Part shown: piece by piece, positions 47,110 to 57,885 of the stretch
Position numbering within the stretch: position 1 is the stretch's first letter
Layout of the letters: each line of letters starts with the position of its first letter
Source of the DNA: Paenibacillus sp. cl123
Lineage (GTDB): Bacteria; Bacillota; Bacilli; Paenibacillales; NBRC-103111
Assembly (NCBI RefSeq): GCF_900101595.1
Contig: NZ_FMYY01000024.1
Location: forward strand, 1-64,000
Length of the DNA stretch: 64,000 nt
Reading direction: 5' to 3'
Translations under genes and position numbers: made by a program
The notes under the pieces: generated by a model
Database searches by the model: none
What the model saw: only the letters and a program-made list of their open reading frames with translations
Told to the model about the DNA's origin: nothing

Positions 47110-47835
47110 CTACTCCTGTTTATCTTCCCGGGACAGCTGCCGGACGATCCGGTCCACTTTGCCGATATGCGCCGACATGCGCTCGCCGGCCAGCGCGGTA
47201 TTGCGATCCCGGATCGCTTCATAGATGCCCGTATGCTCAGCCAGCAGCAGCTCGACCGAGCTCCGCTCGGCGAAAAACCACAACCGGCGAGAGTCCGACA
47301 TATTCTCCTGCAGCCGCTGAGTCAAGGAGAGCATCATTTGCAGCAGCAGCGTATTATGAGAAGCCTCGGCTATTTTGACATGGAAATCCACGTCGGCCTT
47401 CTCGGCAAGCTTCTCGTCTCCAAGCGTCTCCCTCATCCGCACAAGCACTGCCTCGATAGCGGCCAGATCGGCCTCCGACCGGCGCAGGGCAGCCAGCTCC
47501 GCACAGCCGGATTCGATATATTTGCGCACCTCCAGCACTTCCTTCAGCGACTCGATCGGACGAAAGAAATCCATGCCTTCCTGCCCGGCCGTCTCGGCGG
47601 GCAGCGTCTCGCACACATAAGTGCCTCCGCCATGACGGATATCGACCAGACCCATCGCCTTCAGACCGCTCAGCGCTTCGCGCACGGTGGAGCGGCCGAC
47701 CTCGAAGCCTGCGGCCAGGTCCACGACGGTCGGCAGCTTGGAGCCGAGCGGATAATGGCCGGAGCGGATCTGCTCCGCCAGATGATGAAGGACGAGATCG
47801 CTTCCTTTTTGGGGGCGAACCGGTTTGATTGTCAC
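47110..47835 (-). CDS. GntR/FadR-family repressor (LutR/GlcC-like)
   Basis: The product has 241 residues from a GTG start. The winged helix reads SKLPTVVDLAAGFEVGRSTV then REALSGLKAMGLVDIRHGGG. A helical FadR C-terminal domain (about 90-235) follows, with the metal-binding pattern VDFHVKIAEASHN and later histidines (AEHTGI, SAHIGK). GGAGG precedes the GTG at 12 bases. It is divergent from the glycolate oxidase-like operon and probably represses it in the absence of a hydroxy acid (lactate, glycolate or similar). Confidence 0.9.
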   Translation of the reverse strand: MTIKPVRPQKGSDLVLHHLAEQIRSGHYPLGSKLPTVVDLAAGFEVGRSTVREALSGLKAMGLVDIRHGGGTYVCETLPAETAGQEGMDFFRPIESLKEVLEVRKYIESGCAELAALRRSEADLAAIEAVLVRMRETLGDEKLAEKADVDFHVKIAEASHNTLLLQMMLSLTQRLQENMSDSRRLWFFAERSSVELLLAEHTGIYEAIRDRNTALAGERMSAHIGKVDRIVRQLSREDKQE

Positions 47836-47888
47836 GTGATTATCGTACCTCCGCACAAAACGTCTATACAACTCATTCAAGCATAAGC

Positions 47889-47921
47889 TATAATGGAACA
47901 AAAGTCATCAGATCACCTGAT
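47889..47921 (+). promoter_or_regulatory. Promoter -10 and candidate GntR operator for glcDF
   Basis: TATAAT at 47889-47894 is followed by the inverted repeat ATCAG-N5-CTGAT (47907-47921), located just downstream of the expected transcription start. A repressor bound there would block the divergent oxidase operon. Confidence 0.6.
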
Positions 47922-47969
47922 CAAAATGAAATGGAAAATAAAGCTGTCGACAGAAAGTAGGAGGGTTAC

Positions 47970-49385
47970 ATGCTGAATGAACAAGTGCGCCAGGCTTTGC
48001 GCGAACGGCTGGGCGACCGCTATTTCCGGGACGATCAGGAGACGCTTGTCTCCTACTCCTATGACGCGACGCCGATGCTCCAGCATATGCCGGACGGTGT
48101 CGTATTTCCCGCGACGACGGAGGAGGTCGCCTTCGTCCTGAAGCTCGCGAACGAGCACCGGATTCCTATCGTGGGCCGCGGGTCCGGCACCAATCTGTGC
48201 GGAGGCACGGTGGCGGTGGAGGGCGGCATCGTGATGGTGATGAACCGGATGAACAAGCTGCTGGAGATCGATACGGATAATCTCACGGCTACCTTCCAGC
48301 CCGGGCTGAATACGAAGGAGTTTCATATGGCGGTGGAGGCGCAGGGCTTGTTCTACCCGCCGGACCCGAGCAGCATGGTCATCTCGACGCTGGGCGGCAA
48401 TATTATGGAATGCGCAGGCGGGCTGCGCGGTCTGAAATACGGCACGACCAAGGACTATGTGATCGGGCTCGAGGCTGTGCTGCCTTCGGGGGAAGTGATC
48501 CGGACCGGGGGCAAGCTGTACAAGGATGTCGCAGGGTATGACTTGACCAAGCTGCTGGTCGGCTCGGAGGGTACGCTGGCGATCATTACGGAGGCGACCG
48601 TGAAGCTGGTGGCGGCTCCCGTTTATAAGAAAACGATGCTTGCGCTGTACACGGATATTCATGCGGCGGCGCGGAGTGTATCGAGCATTATCCGCCACCG
48701 TATCGTGCCTGCGACGCTGGAGTTCATAGACAATCCGACACTGCGTGTCGTCGAAGCCTACAACAAGCTCGGACTGCCAACCGATATGGAGGCCGTGCTG
48801 CTGATCGAGCAGGATGGCGTCGATGAATCTGTCGTAGCGAAGGATATGGAAGAGATTATCCGCATCTGCCGGGAGGAGGGCGCGGCCAGCGTGCAGATGG
48901 CCCGTGACGCCGAGGAAGCGGAGCGGCTGATGAAAGCCCGCCGCAGCGCCTTGTCCACGCTGTCCCGCATCCGGCCGACGACGATTCTGGAGGATGCGAC
49001 AGTGCCGCGCTCGAAGATCGCCGACATGGTGCTGGAGATCAACCGGATCGCCCGCAAGTACGAACTGCAGATCTGCACGTTCGGGCATGCCGGCGACGGG
49101 AATCTTCACCCGACCTGTACGACGGACGCCCGGGATACCGAGGAGATTCACCGCGTGGAGCAGGCCTTCGAGGAAATATTCGAGGCGGCGATTCGCTTCG
49201 GCGGCACGATTACCGGAGAGCATGGCGTCGGTACGGTGAAGGCGCCTTTCCTGGAGTGGAAGGTCGGCGAGGCAGGCATTGCGCTGATGCGCAGCCTCAA
49301 GCTGGCTTTCGATCCGAACAATATTATGAATCCGGGCAAAATGTTCGCCAAGGAGTCGCGCAAAAGGGTGGTGGTGAACCGGTGA
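47970..49385 (+). CDS. glcD: FAD-linked 2-hydroxy-acid oxidase subunit (GlcD type)
   Basis: The product has 471 residues. It has the FAD-binding type 4 domain: PIVGRGSGTNLCGGTVAVEG (about 57-76), then DPSSMVISTLGGNIMECAGG and KYGTTKDYVIGLEAVLPSGE. The C-terminal FAD-oxidase domain has HAGDGNLHP and ITGEHGVGTVKAPF. With the Fe-S protein next to it, it should oxidise glycolate, D-lactate or a related acid. GGAGGG precedes the ATG. It overlaps the next gene by four bases. There is no glcE homologue. Confidence 0.93.
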   Translation: MLNEQVRQALRERLGDRYFRDDQETLVSYSYDATPMLQHMPDGVVFPATTEEVAFVLKLANEHRIPIVGRGSGTNLCGGTVAVEGGIVMVMNRMNKLLEIDTDNLTATFQPGLNTKEFHMAVEAQGLFYPPDPSSMVISTLGGNIMECAGGLRGLKYGTTKDYVIGLEAVLPSGEVIRTGGKLYKDVAGYDLTKLLVGSEGTLAIITEATVKLVAAPVYKKTMLALYTDIHAAARSVSSIIRHRIVPATLEFIDNPTLRVVEAYNKLGLPTDMEAVLLIEQDGVDESVVAKDMEEIIRICREEGAASVQMARDAEEAERLMKARRSALSTLSRIRPTTILEDATVPRSKIADMVLEINRIARKYELQICTFGHAGDGNLHPTCTTDARDTEEIHRVEQAFEEIFEAAIRFGGTITGEHGVGTVKAPFLEWKVGEAGIALMRSLKLAFDPNNIMNPGKMFAKESRKRVVVNR

Positions 49386-50842
49386 ACAGCTCCGTATCGA
49401 TCAAAGAAAAGCTTGCCCGCGAAGGCGGCTCCCCCGTCGCCGAGCGCATGAAGCTGGCGCTCGACTATGACGAGCTGACGAACTGCATGCGGTGCGGCTT
49501 CTGCCAGCCGGCTTGTCCCACCTTTCGCGAGACGGGCCTCGAAGCTGCGTCCCCGCGGGGGCGTATAGCGCTGATGAAGGCTGTCGTCGACGATGTGATG
49601 ACGCCGGACCAGTCGTTCCGCGACCAGATCGACCTTTGTCTCGGCTGCCGGGCCTGCGAGCCGGTCTGCCCGGCTGACGTGAAGTACGGCAGCCTGCTCG
49701 AGCAGACGAAGGAGGCGCTTGAGCAGACAGCCGAGCATCGGCTGTGGGTTCGCGCTCTGCGCGGTATTACCTTCAAGCATCTGTTTCCGCGGCAGAAGCG
49801 GATGAAGCTGCTCGGCAAGGCGCTGCGGCTGTATCAGAAATCCGGCATGAGCGGGCTTGTCCGCTCCTCCGGGATGATGGACCTGTTCCCCGAGCATATG
49901 CGCCAGATGGAGCGGATTCTGCCCGACGCGTCAGGCAGCGGCGTTGTGGAGCAGCTCGGCGTCTTCGTCCCGGCCAAGGGAAACCCGATCGGACGCGTCG
50001 GTTTGTTCCGGGGCTGCATCATGGATATCCTGTACACCGAGACGAATGTGCGCACGGCGCGCCTGCTGTCCGAAGCGGGTTATGACGTCATCATCCCCGA
50101 GGCGCAGAACTGCTGCGGCGCGCTTCATGCGCATGGCGGTGAGCTGGATCAGGCCCGCGAGCTGGCCCGCAGCAATATCCGCGCCTTCCTCGATGCGAAG
50201 ATGGACGCGGTGGTGTCCAATGCAGGGGGCTGCGGCGCACTGCTGGTCGAGTACGGACATCTGCTTCACGATGATCCGGAATATGCGAGCTCGGCGCTGG
50301 CGTTCGCCGGGCGCGTGAAGGATGTCAGCCAGCTGCTGCTGGAGCGCGCGAACCGGCTGAACTTCGATGCCGGGGCGGGCGCCGCAGCCGGCCGCGCGCA
50401 AGAAGCGGCGGCCGCGCTCCAGGAGAGCGCGGCGCAGACGACTTCGCCGGCAGGCTCTGCCGCCGATGCCGCCGGATGGGAGACGGTTACGTATCAGGAC
50501 TCCTGCCATCTGCGTAACGTCATGAAGGCCGGCAATGCCCCGCGCAATCTGATCGGCCGGGTCGGCCGGGTGAATGTGGTCGAGTTGCAGGGAGCGGACC
50601 GCTGCTGCGGCTCGGCTGGGATCTACAATTTGACCCAGCCGGACATGTCCATGCAGGTGCTGGACCACAAGATGGAGCATGTGAAGGAGACGAAGGCCCA
50701 TATCGTGCTGACCAGCAACCCCGGCTGCCTGCTGCAGATGCAGCTCGGAATCGAGCGCGAGGGGCTGAGCGGCCGGATGAAGGCGGAGCATGTCGTTGAC
50801 TATTTGTACGAACGGCTGGTGCCTTCACCGAGAATTGAATAG
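49382..50842 (+). CDS. glcF: Iron-sulfur subunit of 2-hydroxy-acid oxidase (GlcF type)
   Basis: The product has 486 residues from a GTG start that overlaps the glcD stop. Two [4Fe-4S] motifs: CMRCGFCQPACP (Cys35, 38, 41, 45) and CLGCRACEPVCP (about Cys86, 89, 92, 96). Two cysteine-rich CCG domains follow (NCCGALHAHGG and DRCCGSAGIYNLTQP). An Ala-rich stretch (about 333-365) separates them and looks expanded. It passes electrons from the FAD subunit to the quinone pool. A terminator follows. Confidence 0.93.
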   Translation: MNSSVSIKEKLAREGGSPVAERMKLALDYDELTNCMRCGFCQPACPTFRETGLEAASPRGRIALMKAVVDDVMTPDQSFRDQIDLCLGCRACEPVCPADVKYGSLLEQTKEALEQTAEHRLWVRALRGITFKHLFPRQKRMKLLGKALRLYQKSGMSGLVRSSGMMDLFPEHMRQMERILPDASGSGVVEQLGVFVPAKGNPIGRVGLFRGCIMDILYTETNVRTARLLSEAGYDVIIPEAQNCCGALHAHGGELDQARELARSNIRAFLDAKMDAVVSNAGGCGALLVEYGHLLHDDPEYASSALAFAGRVKDVSQLLLERANRLNFDAGAGAAAGRAQEAAAALQESAAQTTSPAGSAADAAGWETVTYQDSCHLRNVMKAGNAPRNLIGRVGRVNVVELQGADRCCGSAGIYNLTQPDMSMQVLDHKMEHVKETKAHIVLTSNPGCLLQMQLGIEREGLSGRMKAEHVVDYLYERLVPSPRIE

Positions 50843-50854
50843 GCCCCTATAATC

Positions 50855-50899
50855 GAAAACCTTCAATCCATGGCGAAATTGGATTGAAGGTTTTCTTAC
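50855..50899 (+). terminator. Rho-independent terminator of glcDF
   Basis: GAAAACCTTCAATCC (50855-50869) pairs perfectly with GGATTGAAGGTTTTC (50881-50895). Confidence 0.88.
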
Positions 50900-50990
50900 T
50901 ATCCGGCAGCAGCTTTCCGCTCCATGAAGAAGGCAGGCCTGGACGGCGGCGCGGCGCGGGTTCGGGATATTGTCGAATGATAAAAATCAA

Positions 50991-51039
50991 TTGCGACGAC
51001 AGTCCCAGTCTGTTAATATGACAATGAGAATCGTTATCA
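50991..51039 (+). promoter_or_regulatory. Promoter with Fur box for siderophore permeases
   Basis: TTGCGA (50991-50996) and TAATAT (51014-51019) are 17 bases apart. TGAGAATCGTTATCA (51025-51039) matches the 7-1-7 Fur consensus TGATAATNATTATCA at 13 of 15 bases and covers the likely start of transcription. Repression by iron-loaded Fur is expected. Confidence 0.88.
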
Positions 51040-51070
51040 TATTTGAGTGGACAAGAAAGGTATGAATTCA

Positions 51071-52129
51071 ATGGCATCTTCTACGGGATCATCCCCGGCT
51101 TCCAAGGCGGTCAAAGCGTCTCCGGTGCTTAAAACGAGACCGCTTGCCGCCACGATCATCCTCTTTGCCGGGCTTGCTGCGCTGCTGCTCTCGCTCGCGG
51201 TATCCATTTCGCTGGGAGCGGCGGATATTCGCCTCGCCACCGTATGGGAAGCGGTGTTCCGCTTTAATCCGGAACTTACTCAGCATCAAATCATTCAGGA
51301 GCTTCGGATGCCGCGGGCGTTGGCCGGTGCGATGGTGGGCGCCTGCTTCGCCGTTGCGGGCGCCATCATGCAGGGGATGACGAGGAACCCGCTGGCCGAC
51401 CCGGGGCTGCTCGGACTTAACGCGGGCGCGGGCTTTGTGCTTGCGCTATGCTTTGCTTTTGCGCCGGGCCTGCCGTTTCAACACTTGATCCTGTATTCCT
51501 TCCTGGGGGCCGCTGTCGGGGTGGCCGTCGTGTACGGGGTCGGTTCGCTGGCCAAGGGAGGCTTAACGCCGGTCAGGCTGGCGCTGGCCGGGGCCGCGGT
51601 TTCCGCTTTATTGTCGGCGCTTAGCGAAGGGATCGCTATCTTCTTCCGGATCGGCCAGGATTTGGCCTTCTGGTACGCGGGCGGAGTTGCGGGTGTGAAA
51701 TGGATGCAGGTGAAGCTGATGTTTCCCTGGGTGGCCGCTGCGCTGGCCGCCTCCCTGGCGTTGTCCAGATCGGTTACTCTGCTCAGCCTCGGGGAAGATA
51801 TCGCCAAGAGTCTGGGCGGCCGTACCGGCTTGATCAAGCTGTCTTGTACGCTGGTCGTGCTCTTGCTTGCGGGAGCGGCCGTATCTGCCGTCGGCTCGAT
51901 CGGCTTTGTCGGTTTGATGATCCCTCATGTGGCCAGAGCCTTGGTAGGAGTCGATTATCGCTGGATCATTCCTTGCTCCGCCGTGCTGGGCAGCTTGCTG
52001 ATGGTACTGGCGGATATCGGCGCACGGATGGTCAACCCTCCTTTTGAAACGCCGGTGGGAGCGCTGATTGCCGTTCTGGGCGTGCCGTTTTTCCTATACC
52101 TGGTGCGCAGGGAAAGGAGAGAACTGTAA
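51071..52129 (+). CDS. FecCD-family siderophore ABC permease 1
   Basis: The product has 352 residues with nine to ten membrane spans. GAIMQGMTRNPLADPGLLG (about 102-120) and VGSIGFVGLMIPHVAR (about 277-292) are FecCD/BtuC hallmarks. It forms a heterodimer with the next gene product to import ferric siderophores. The ATG at 51071 fits AAAGG at ten bases; ATG 51062 is too close and GTG 51047 has no site. Its stop overlaps the next start. Confidence 0.92.
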   Translation: MASSTGSSPASKAVKASPVLKTRPLAATIILFAGLAALLLSLAVSISLGAADIRLATVWEAVFRFNPELTQHQIIQELRMPRALAGAMVGACFAVAGAIMQGMTRNPLADPGLLGLNAGAGFVLALCFAFAPGLPFQHLILYSFLGAAVGVAVVYGVGSLAKGGLTPVRLALAGAAVSALLSALSEGIAIFFRIGQDLAFWYAGGVAGVKWMQVKLMFPWVAAALAASLALSRSVTLLSLGEDIAKSLGGRTGLIKLSCTLVVLLLAGAAVSAVGSIGFVGLMIPHVARALVGVDYRWIIPCSAVLGSLLMVLADIGARMVNPPFETPVGALIAVLGVPFFLYLVRRERREL

Positions 52130-53169
52130 TGTCCTCCCTTCCTTATCTGGAGTCGAACACGGAGCGCCGCAAACTGATCAGGGCTTTATTCGTATTTGCG
52201 ATTCTGGCGGGCCTGATCGTGATTGCCTTTGTTATCAGTATGAATACAGGCTTCATCCGCTTGTCGCCGGTCGAAGTGATCAAGACGCTGTTCGGGGCCG
52301 GTACGGCCAAGCAGAATCTGATTTTGTTCGAATTCCGGCTGCCCCGGATCGTTATCTCCATTCTGATCGGAGCGGGGCTCGCCGTATCCGGATGCATCCT
52401 GCAGGGACTGACGCGCAATGCGCTGGCCGATCCGGGCATTCTCGGCATTAACGCCGGAGCCGGTCTGATGGTCGTGCTGTTCATTGCGTTTTTCCCGATG
52501 AATCAGTCGCCGCCGATCTTCTTCCTGCCGTTTCTGGCGCTGCTTGGAGCAGGAGCTACGGCGGCGCTGATATTTGCCCTTTCCTATGAAAAGGACAAGG
52601 GCATCTCGCCCACTCGCATGGTGCTGTCGGGGATTGCCGTCGCTGCGGGCATCTCAGCCGCCATGATCATCCTGACCATCAGGCTGGAGCCGAACCAGTA
52701 CCAGTTTGTCGCCACCTGGCTGGCGGGCAGTATTTGGGGAACGAGCTGGAAATTTGTCGTGGCGCTGCTTCCGTGGGTGATTGTGCTGCTGCCCTTCGTC
52801 TTGTACAAGGCCCGGACGCTGAATGTGATGAATATGGGCGATATGACCGCGATCGGACTCGGAACCCGGGTTAGCCGCGAGCGGCTGCTGCTGCTGTCCG
52901 CGGCCGTCGCGCTGGCGGGCTCCTGCGTAGCCGCCGGCGGAGCTATCGGCTTCGTCGGGCTGATCGGCCCGCATTTGGCCAGACAACTGGTCGGTCCGAG
53001 GCATCAGTATCTGCTGCCGGCTTCCGCGCTTGTAGGCAGTCTGCTTCTGATCGTATCCGATCTGGTCGCGCGGGTCCTCCTGCAGCCGTCGGAGATTCCG
53101 ACGGGAATCGTGGTTGCGGTTATCGGGGCTCCCTATTTCTTGTACTTGCTGGCCCGTTCGAAGGCTTGA
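52129..53169 (+). CDS. FecCD-family siderophore ABC permease 2
   Basis: The product has 346 residues, same family. GCILQGLTRNALADPGILG and GGAIGFVGLIGPHLARQL are clear. It starts on the last base of the previous stop (TAATG), so the two are made together. No binding protein and no ATPase gene lies in this operon, as in Bacillus yfiZ-yfhA, where the ATPase (YusV) is shared and encoded elsewhere. Confidence 0.92.
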   Translation: MSSLPYLESNTERRKLIRALFVFAILAGLIVIAFVISMNTGFIRLSPVEVIKTLFGAGTAKQNLILFEFRLPRIVISILIGAGLAVSGCILQGLTRNALADPGILGINAGAGLMVVLFIAFFPMNQSPPIFFLPFLALLGAGATAALIFALSYEKDKGISPTRMVLSGIAVAAGISAAMIILTIRLEPNQYQFVATWLAGSIWGTSWKFVVALLPWVIVLLPFVLYKARTLNVMNMGDMTAIGLGTRVSRERLLLLSAAVALAGSCVAAGGAIGFVGLIGPHLARQLVGPRHQYLLPASALVGSLLLIVSDLVARVLLQPSEIPTGIVVAVIGAPYFLYLLARSKA

Positions 53170-53192
53170 GCGGAAGCTGTTTTCGATTAGCG

Positions 53193-53222
53193 TTGACTTG
53201 CAGCGGCCGTTGTCGATATAAT
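53193..53222 (+). promoter_or_regulatory. Promoter of glpP-glpK
   Basis: TTGACT (53193-53198) and TATAAT (53217-53222) are 18 bases apart. Confidence 0.75.
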
Positions 53223-53227
53223 GAAAC

Positions 53228-53308
53228 CAAGTTAATAGCAGGTGACGGAGAGACGGAGATCACACGAATGACATTCTTAGCGGGATGGGATTCGTCGTGG
53301 TCTTTTTT
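53228..53308 (+). promoter_or_regulatory. glpP-glpK leader: GlpP-type motif and terminator
   Basis: CAAGTTAATA (53228-53237) and GGAGAGACGGAGA (53247-53259) precede a terminator, GATCACACGAAT (53258-53269) with ATTCGTCGTGGTC (53290-53302) and TTTTTT. The glpD leader at 55713-55804 has the same elements in the same order. Antitermination by GlpP bound to glycerol 3-phosphate is the likely mechanism. Confidence 0.7.
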
Positions 53309-53343
53309 CTTTCAAAGCGCATCTGGAGAAAGGGGGCCGGCTC

Positions 53344-53910
53344 ATGGCGTTTCACCGGCAGCTGATACTGCCCGCAGCGAGACAGATGAAGGATCTGGAG
53401 AAGCTGCTGAAGCTTTCCTACGAATACCTGGTCATCCTGGATAGCCATATCAGTCAGATCAAGCCCATCGTCGATCTGGCGAAAGCGCACGGGAAGAAGG
53501 CGCTGCTCCATGCCGATCTGATCGAGGGATTGAAAAATGACGAGTACGCAGCCGAGTTTCTGTGTCAAGTCGTGAGGCCGGCCGGACTGATCTCGACGCG
53601 GGCGGGCGTCATCACCAAGACGAAGCAGAACGGACTGCTCGCTATCCAGAGGCTGTTCTTACTGGATACGAATGCATTGGAAAAAAGCTATGTGCTGCTG
53701 GAGCGTACCAAGCCGGACTATATCGAGGTGCTGCCGGGCGTTATGCCGCATATTATCGAGGAAGTCCATGAACGCACGGGCATCCCGATATTTGCGGGCG
53801 GCCTTATTCGTTCCGTTCAGGACGTGGAGCAGGCGATAGCGGCGGGGGCGTCCGCGGTGACGACATCGAGAGCCGAGCTGTGGAAGCATTTCGAGCAGGT
53901 GAAGGAATAG
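53344..53910 (+). CDS. glpP: Glycerol-3-phosphate responsive antiterminator
   Basis: The product has 188 residues, the family length. It has a TIM-barrel-like GlpP fold: LVILDSHISQIKPIVDLAK, KKALLHADLIEGLKNDEYA, GLISTRAGVITKTKQNGLLA and PIFAGGLIRSVQDVEQAIAAGA. In B. subtilis GlpP binds glp mRNA leaders when glycerol 3-phosphate is present and permits read-through. AAGGGGG precedes the ATG. It is in front of glpK and seems controlled by its own leader terminator. Confidence 0.95.
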   Translation: MAFHRQLILPAARQMKDLEKLLKLSYEYLVILDSHISQIKPIVDLAKAHGKKALLHADLIEGLKNDEYAAEFLCQVVRPAGLISTRAGVITKTKQNGLLAIQRLFLLDTNALEKSYVLLERTKPDYIEVLPGVMPHIIEEVHERTGIPIFAGGLIRSVQDVEQAIAAGASAVTTSRAELWKHFEQVKE

Positions 53911-55425
<1,515 letters not shown>

Positions 55426-55701
55426 AGGGACGAAGAGATGCAGATGCATGGCGCGATGCCGCGTTTCGTTAAGCGCAGCAGCGCTCGGTTAAGGGGCGGA
55501 GAGAGGAGCCGGCCAGGGGCTAGGCGGGCAGGGAAGCCGGGACGAGTTGGTTTGGGCGGCCTGGCTTCTCCAGTCGGATGGAGAGTTGGCTTTCAACTGC
55601 ATTCGCCGTAAGCCGAGCAAGGACGGCCGATGCGGGAAGACGACGCTCGGCAGCTCTGAAATTATTTGCCGAAAAGCCTGTGAATGATAGCGGAAAGCTG
55701 G

Positions 55702-55804
55702 TATACTGAATACAAGTTAATATTTCGGTTGGAGAAGCGGAGAAAACCACAACACCCCTCCTGCGGCAGCGGCTGCAGGGAGCGGGCTGTTTGTGGTTTT
55801 TTTT
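55702..55804 (+). promoter_or_regulatory. glpD leader: promoter -10, GlpP-type motif and terminator
   Basis: TATACT (55702-55707) is followed by CAAGTTAATA (55713-55722), GGAGAAGCGGAGA (55731-55743), and a terminator pairing AAAACCACAA (55743-55752) with TTGTGGTTTT (55791-55800) plus more T. The motif abuts the terminator's 5' arm exactly as in the glpP leader. The -35 is not clear. The rest of the gap 55426-55977 shows no gene. Confidence 0.75.
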
Positions 55805-55977
55805 CATTTGCTGCAGGAGAGCGGCAGATGCCGGCATTCCGCCGGTCACATGACCAATCGCTCCAGTAGAACATGCCGGCAACCATACGGAAGGGCGGGA
55901 GTCGGACCAACGGTTGAACAAGCACGTGATTAAGCGGCGCTCTGGACGCCAAGAATAAAGATGCGGAGGAATGACAG

Positions 55978-57645
55978 ATGAGCGAGCTTTTTTCGGGTAA
56001 GACGAGACAGGACGTACTGAAGCGGATGGAAAGCCAGATTGTAGATGTGCTGATTATCGGGGGAGGCATCACGGGAGCGGGCATCGCCCTGGATGCGGCG
56101 ACGCGCGGCATGAGCGCCGCTCTGGTGGAGATGCAGGATTTTGCGGCGGGCACCTCCAGCAGATCGACCAAGCTTGTGCACGGGGGACTGCGGTACCTCA
56201 AGCAATTCGAGGTTAAAATGGTCGCAGAAGTCGGCAAGGAGCGGGCGGTCGTCTACGAGAACGGCCCCCATGTGACGACGCCGGAGTGGATGCTGCTGCC
56301 CTTCCATGAGGGCGGGACGTTTGGCGCCTTCTCGACTTCGGTAGGTTTGCGGCTGTACGATTATTTGGCCGGAGTCAAGCGTTCGGAGCGCAGGAAGATG
56401 CTGAGCCGCAGCGAGACGCTGGAGCGGGAGCCGCTGCTGAAGCAAAACGGCCTGAAGGGCGGAGGCTATTATGTGGAATACCGGACCGACGACGCCCGGC
56501 TTACGATTGAGGTCATGAAGCGCGCGGTAGAGGCGGGGGCGCTGGCGGTCAACTATACGAAGGCTGAGCAGCTGCTGTACGAAGGCGGCAAATTGGTGGG
56601 CGTGCAGGCTGTCGACCGGATCGGCGGGGGCACCTACACGATCCGCGCCCGCCGCGTCGTCAATGCGACAGGTCCATGGGTGGATACGCTGCGGGAGCTC
56701 GACAAGTCCAAGAAGGGCAAGACGCTGCGTTTGACCAAAGGGATTCATCTCGTATTCGACGGGGCGCGCTTCCCTCTGAAGCAGGCTATCTACTTCGATA
56801 CGCCAGACAAGCGGATGGTGTTCGCTATTCCGCGCGACGGGAAAACTTATGTCGGCACGACCGATACGGATTTCACCGGGGATACGGCCAACCCGCTGAT
56901 GACGGCGGCCGACCGGGATTATGTCGTGCAGGCGGCGAACTTCATGTTCCCTACGCTTAAGCTGACGGGAGCGGATGTGGAGTCCAGCTGGGCCGGTTTA
57001 CGGCCGTTGATCTATCAGGAGGGCAAGTCGCCTTCTGAAGTGTCCCGCCGCGACGAAGTATTCCGCTCCGACTCCGGCCTCTTCACGATCGCCGGCGGCA
57101 AGCTGACCGGCTACCGCAAGATGGCCGAGACAGTCACGGACATGCTGGCTGCGGAGCTTCAGGCTGAGGGCCAAGGGCCTTTCCGTCCGTGTGCGACGAA
57201 GACGCTGCCGATCTCGGGAGGAGATGTCGGCGGCTCAGCGAAGTTCCCGAGCTTCGTGCGCGAGCAGGTACAGCAAGGGGTACGGCTCGGGCTTACGCAG
57301 GCGGAAGCCGAGCAGCTGGTCCGGCGCTACGGAACGAACATCCGTGACGTCTATGCGCTGCTGCCGGCAGCGGCGGAACAGGCGGGGCGTTACGGGCTGC
57401 CATCCGCCGTCTATGCCGCGCTGCAATATGGCATCCAGCGGGAAATGGTGGCGAAGCCTGCCGACTTCTTCATCCGCCGCACAGGAGCTTTGTTCTTCCA
57501 GGTAGACGCAGTCCGAGCCTGGAAAGAAGGCGTGCTCCAAGCGATGAGCGATTTGCTGGGCTATACAGCCGAGCAGCGGGAAGACTACGCCGCCGAGCTG
57601 GAGCGGCATCTGTACCACGCGGTTACGCCGGTCGCGGCGGACTGA
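55978..57645 (+). CDS. glpD: Aerobic glycerol-3-phosphate dehydrogenase
   Basis: The product has 555 residues. The FAD dinucleotide-binding motif reads VLIIGGGITGAGIALDAATRG (about 23-43), followed by GTSSRSTKLVHGGLRYL and, later, GTTDTDFTGD and SSWAGLRPLI. It oxidises glycerol 3-phosphate to dihydroxyacetone phosphate and passes electrons to menaquinone at the membrane. GCGGAGG precedes the ATG. It is expressed from its own leader after glpK, giving the route glycerol to DHAP. Confidence 0.96.
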   Translation: MSELFSGKTRQDVLKRMESQIVDVLIIGGGITGAGIALDAATRGMSAALVEMQDFAAGTSSRSTKLVHGGLRYLKQFEVKMVAEVGKERAVVYENGPHVTTPEWMLLPFHEGGTFGAFSTSVGLRLYDYLAGVKRSERRKMLSRSETLEREPLLKQNGLKGGGYYVEYRTDDARLTIEVMKRAVEAGALAVNYTKAEQLLYEGGKLVGVQAVDRIGGGTYTIRARRVVNATGPWVDTLRELDKSKKGKTLRLTKGIHLVFDGARFPLKQAIYFDTPDKRMVFAIPRDGKTYVGTTDTDFTGDTANPLMTAADRDYVVQAANFMFPTLKLTGADVESSWAGLRPLIYQEGKSPSEVSRRDEVFRSDSGLFTIAGGKLTGYRKMAETVTDMLAAELQAEGQGPFRPCATKTLPISGGDVGGSAKFPSFVREQVQQGVRLGLTQAEAEQLVRRYGTNIRDVYALLPAAAEQAGRYGLPSAVYAALQYGIQREMVAKPADFFIRRTGALFFQVDAVRAWKEGVLQAMSDLLGYTAEQREDYAAELERHLYHAVTPVAAD

Positions 57646-57756
57646 CCGGAGCGGGCGTGTTAGACGGCGGGGGGCGGAGCGCCCGGAGGCCGACTCCCGC
57701 CGCTCCTTCCTTCGCCCGTCGCGTCGATCACGCGCATACTGCGCTCGTAGCGAGAG

Positions 57757-57802
57757 AAAGCTTTTCTTCACCGTGTGGAAGCGGTGGAGAAGGGCTTTTT
57801 TT
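57757..57802 (+). terminator. Rho-independent terminator of glpD
   Basis: AAAGCTTTTCTTCACCG (57757-57773) pairs with CGGTGGAGAAGGGCTTT (57782-57798), followed by a T-run. Confidence 0.88.
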
Positions 57803-57885
57803 AGTTTGCTGCTGCTCATGTCTCCTTCGTAAGGGGCTGGGCATCTGAGCAGCGACCGAAAAATCGCTTGAAGTGGAGAAGCGAG

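Noticed and set aside
55690-55705. CcpA (cre) site in front of glpD
   Set aside because: TGATAGCGGAAAGC matches the consensus only in part.
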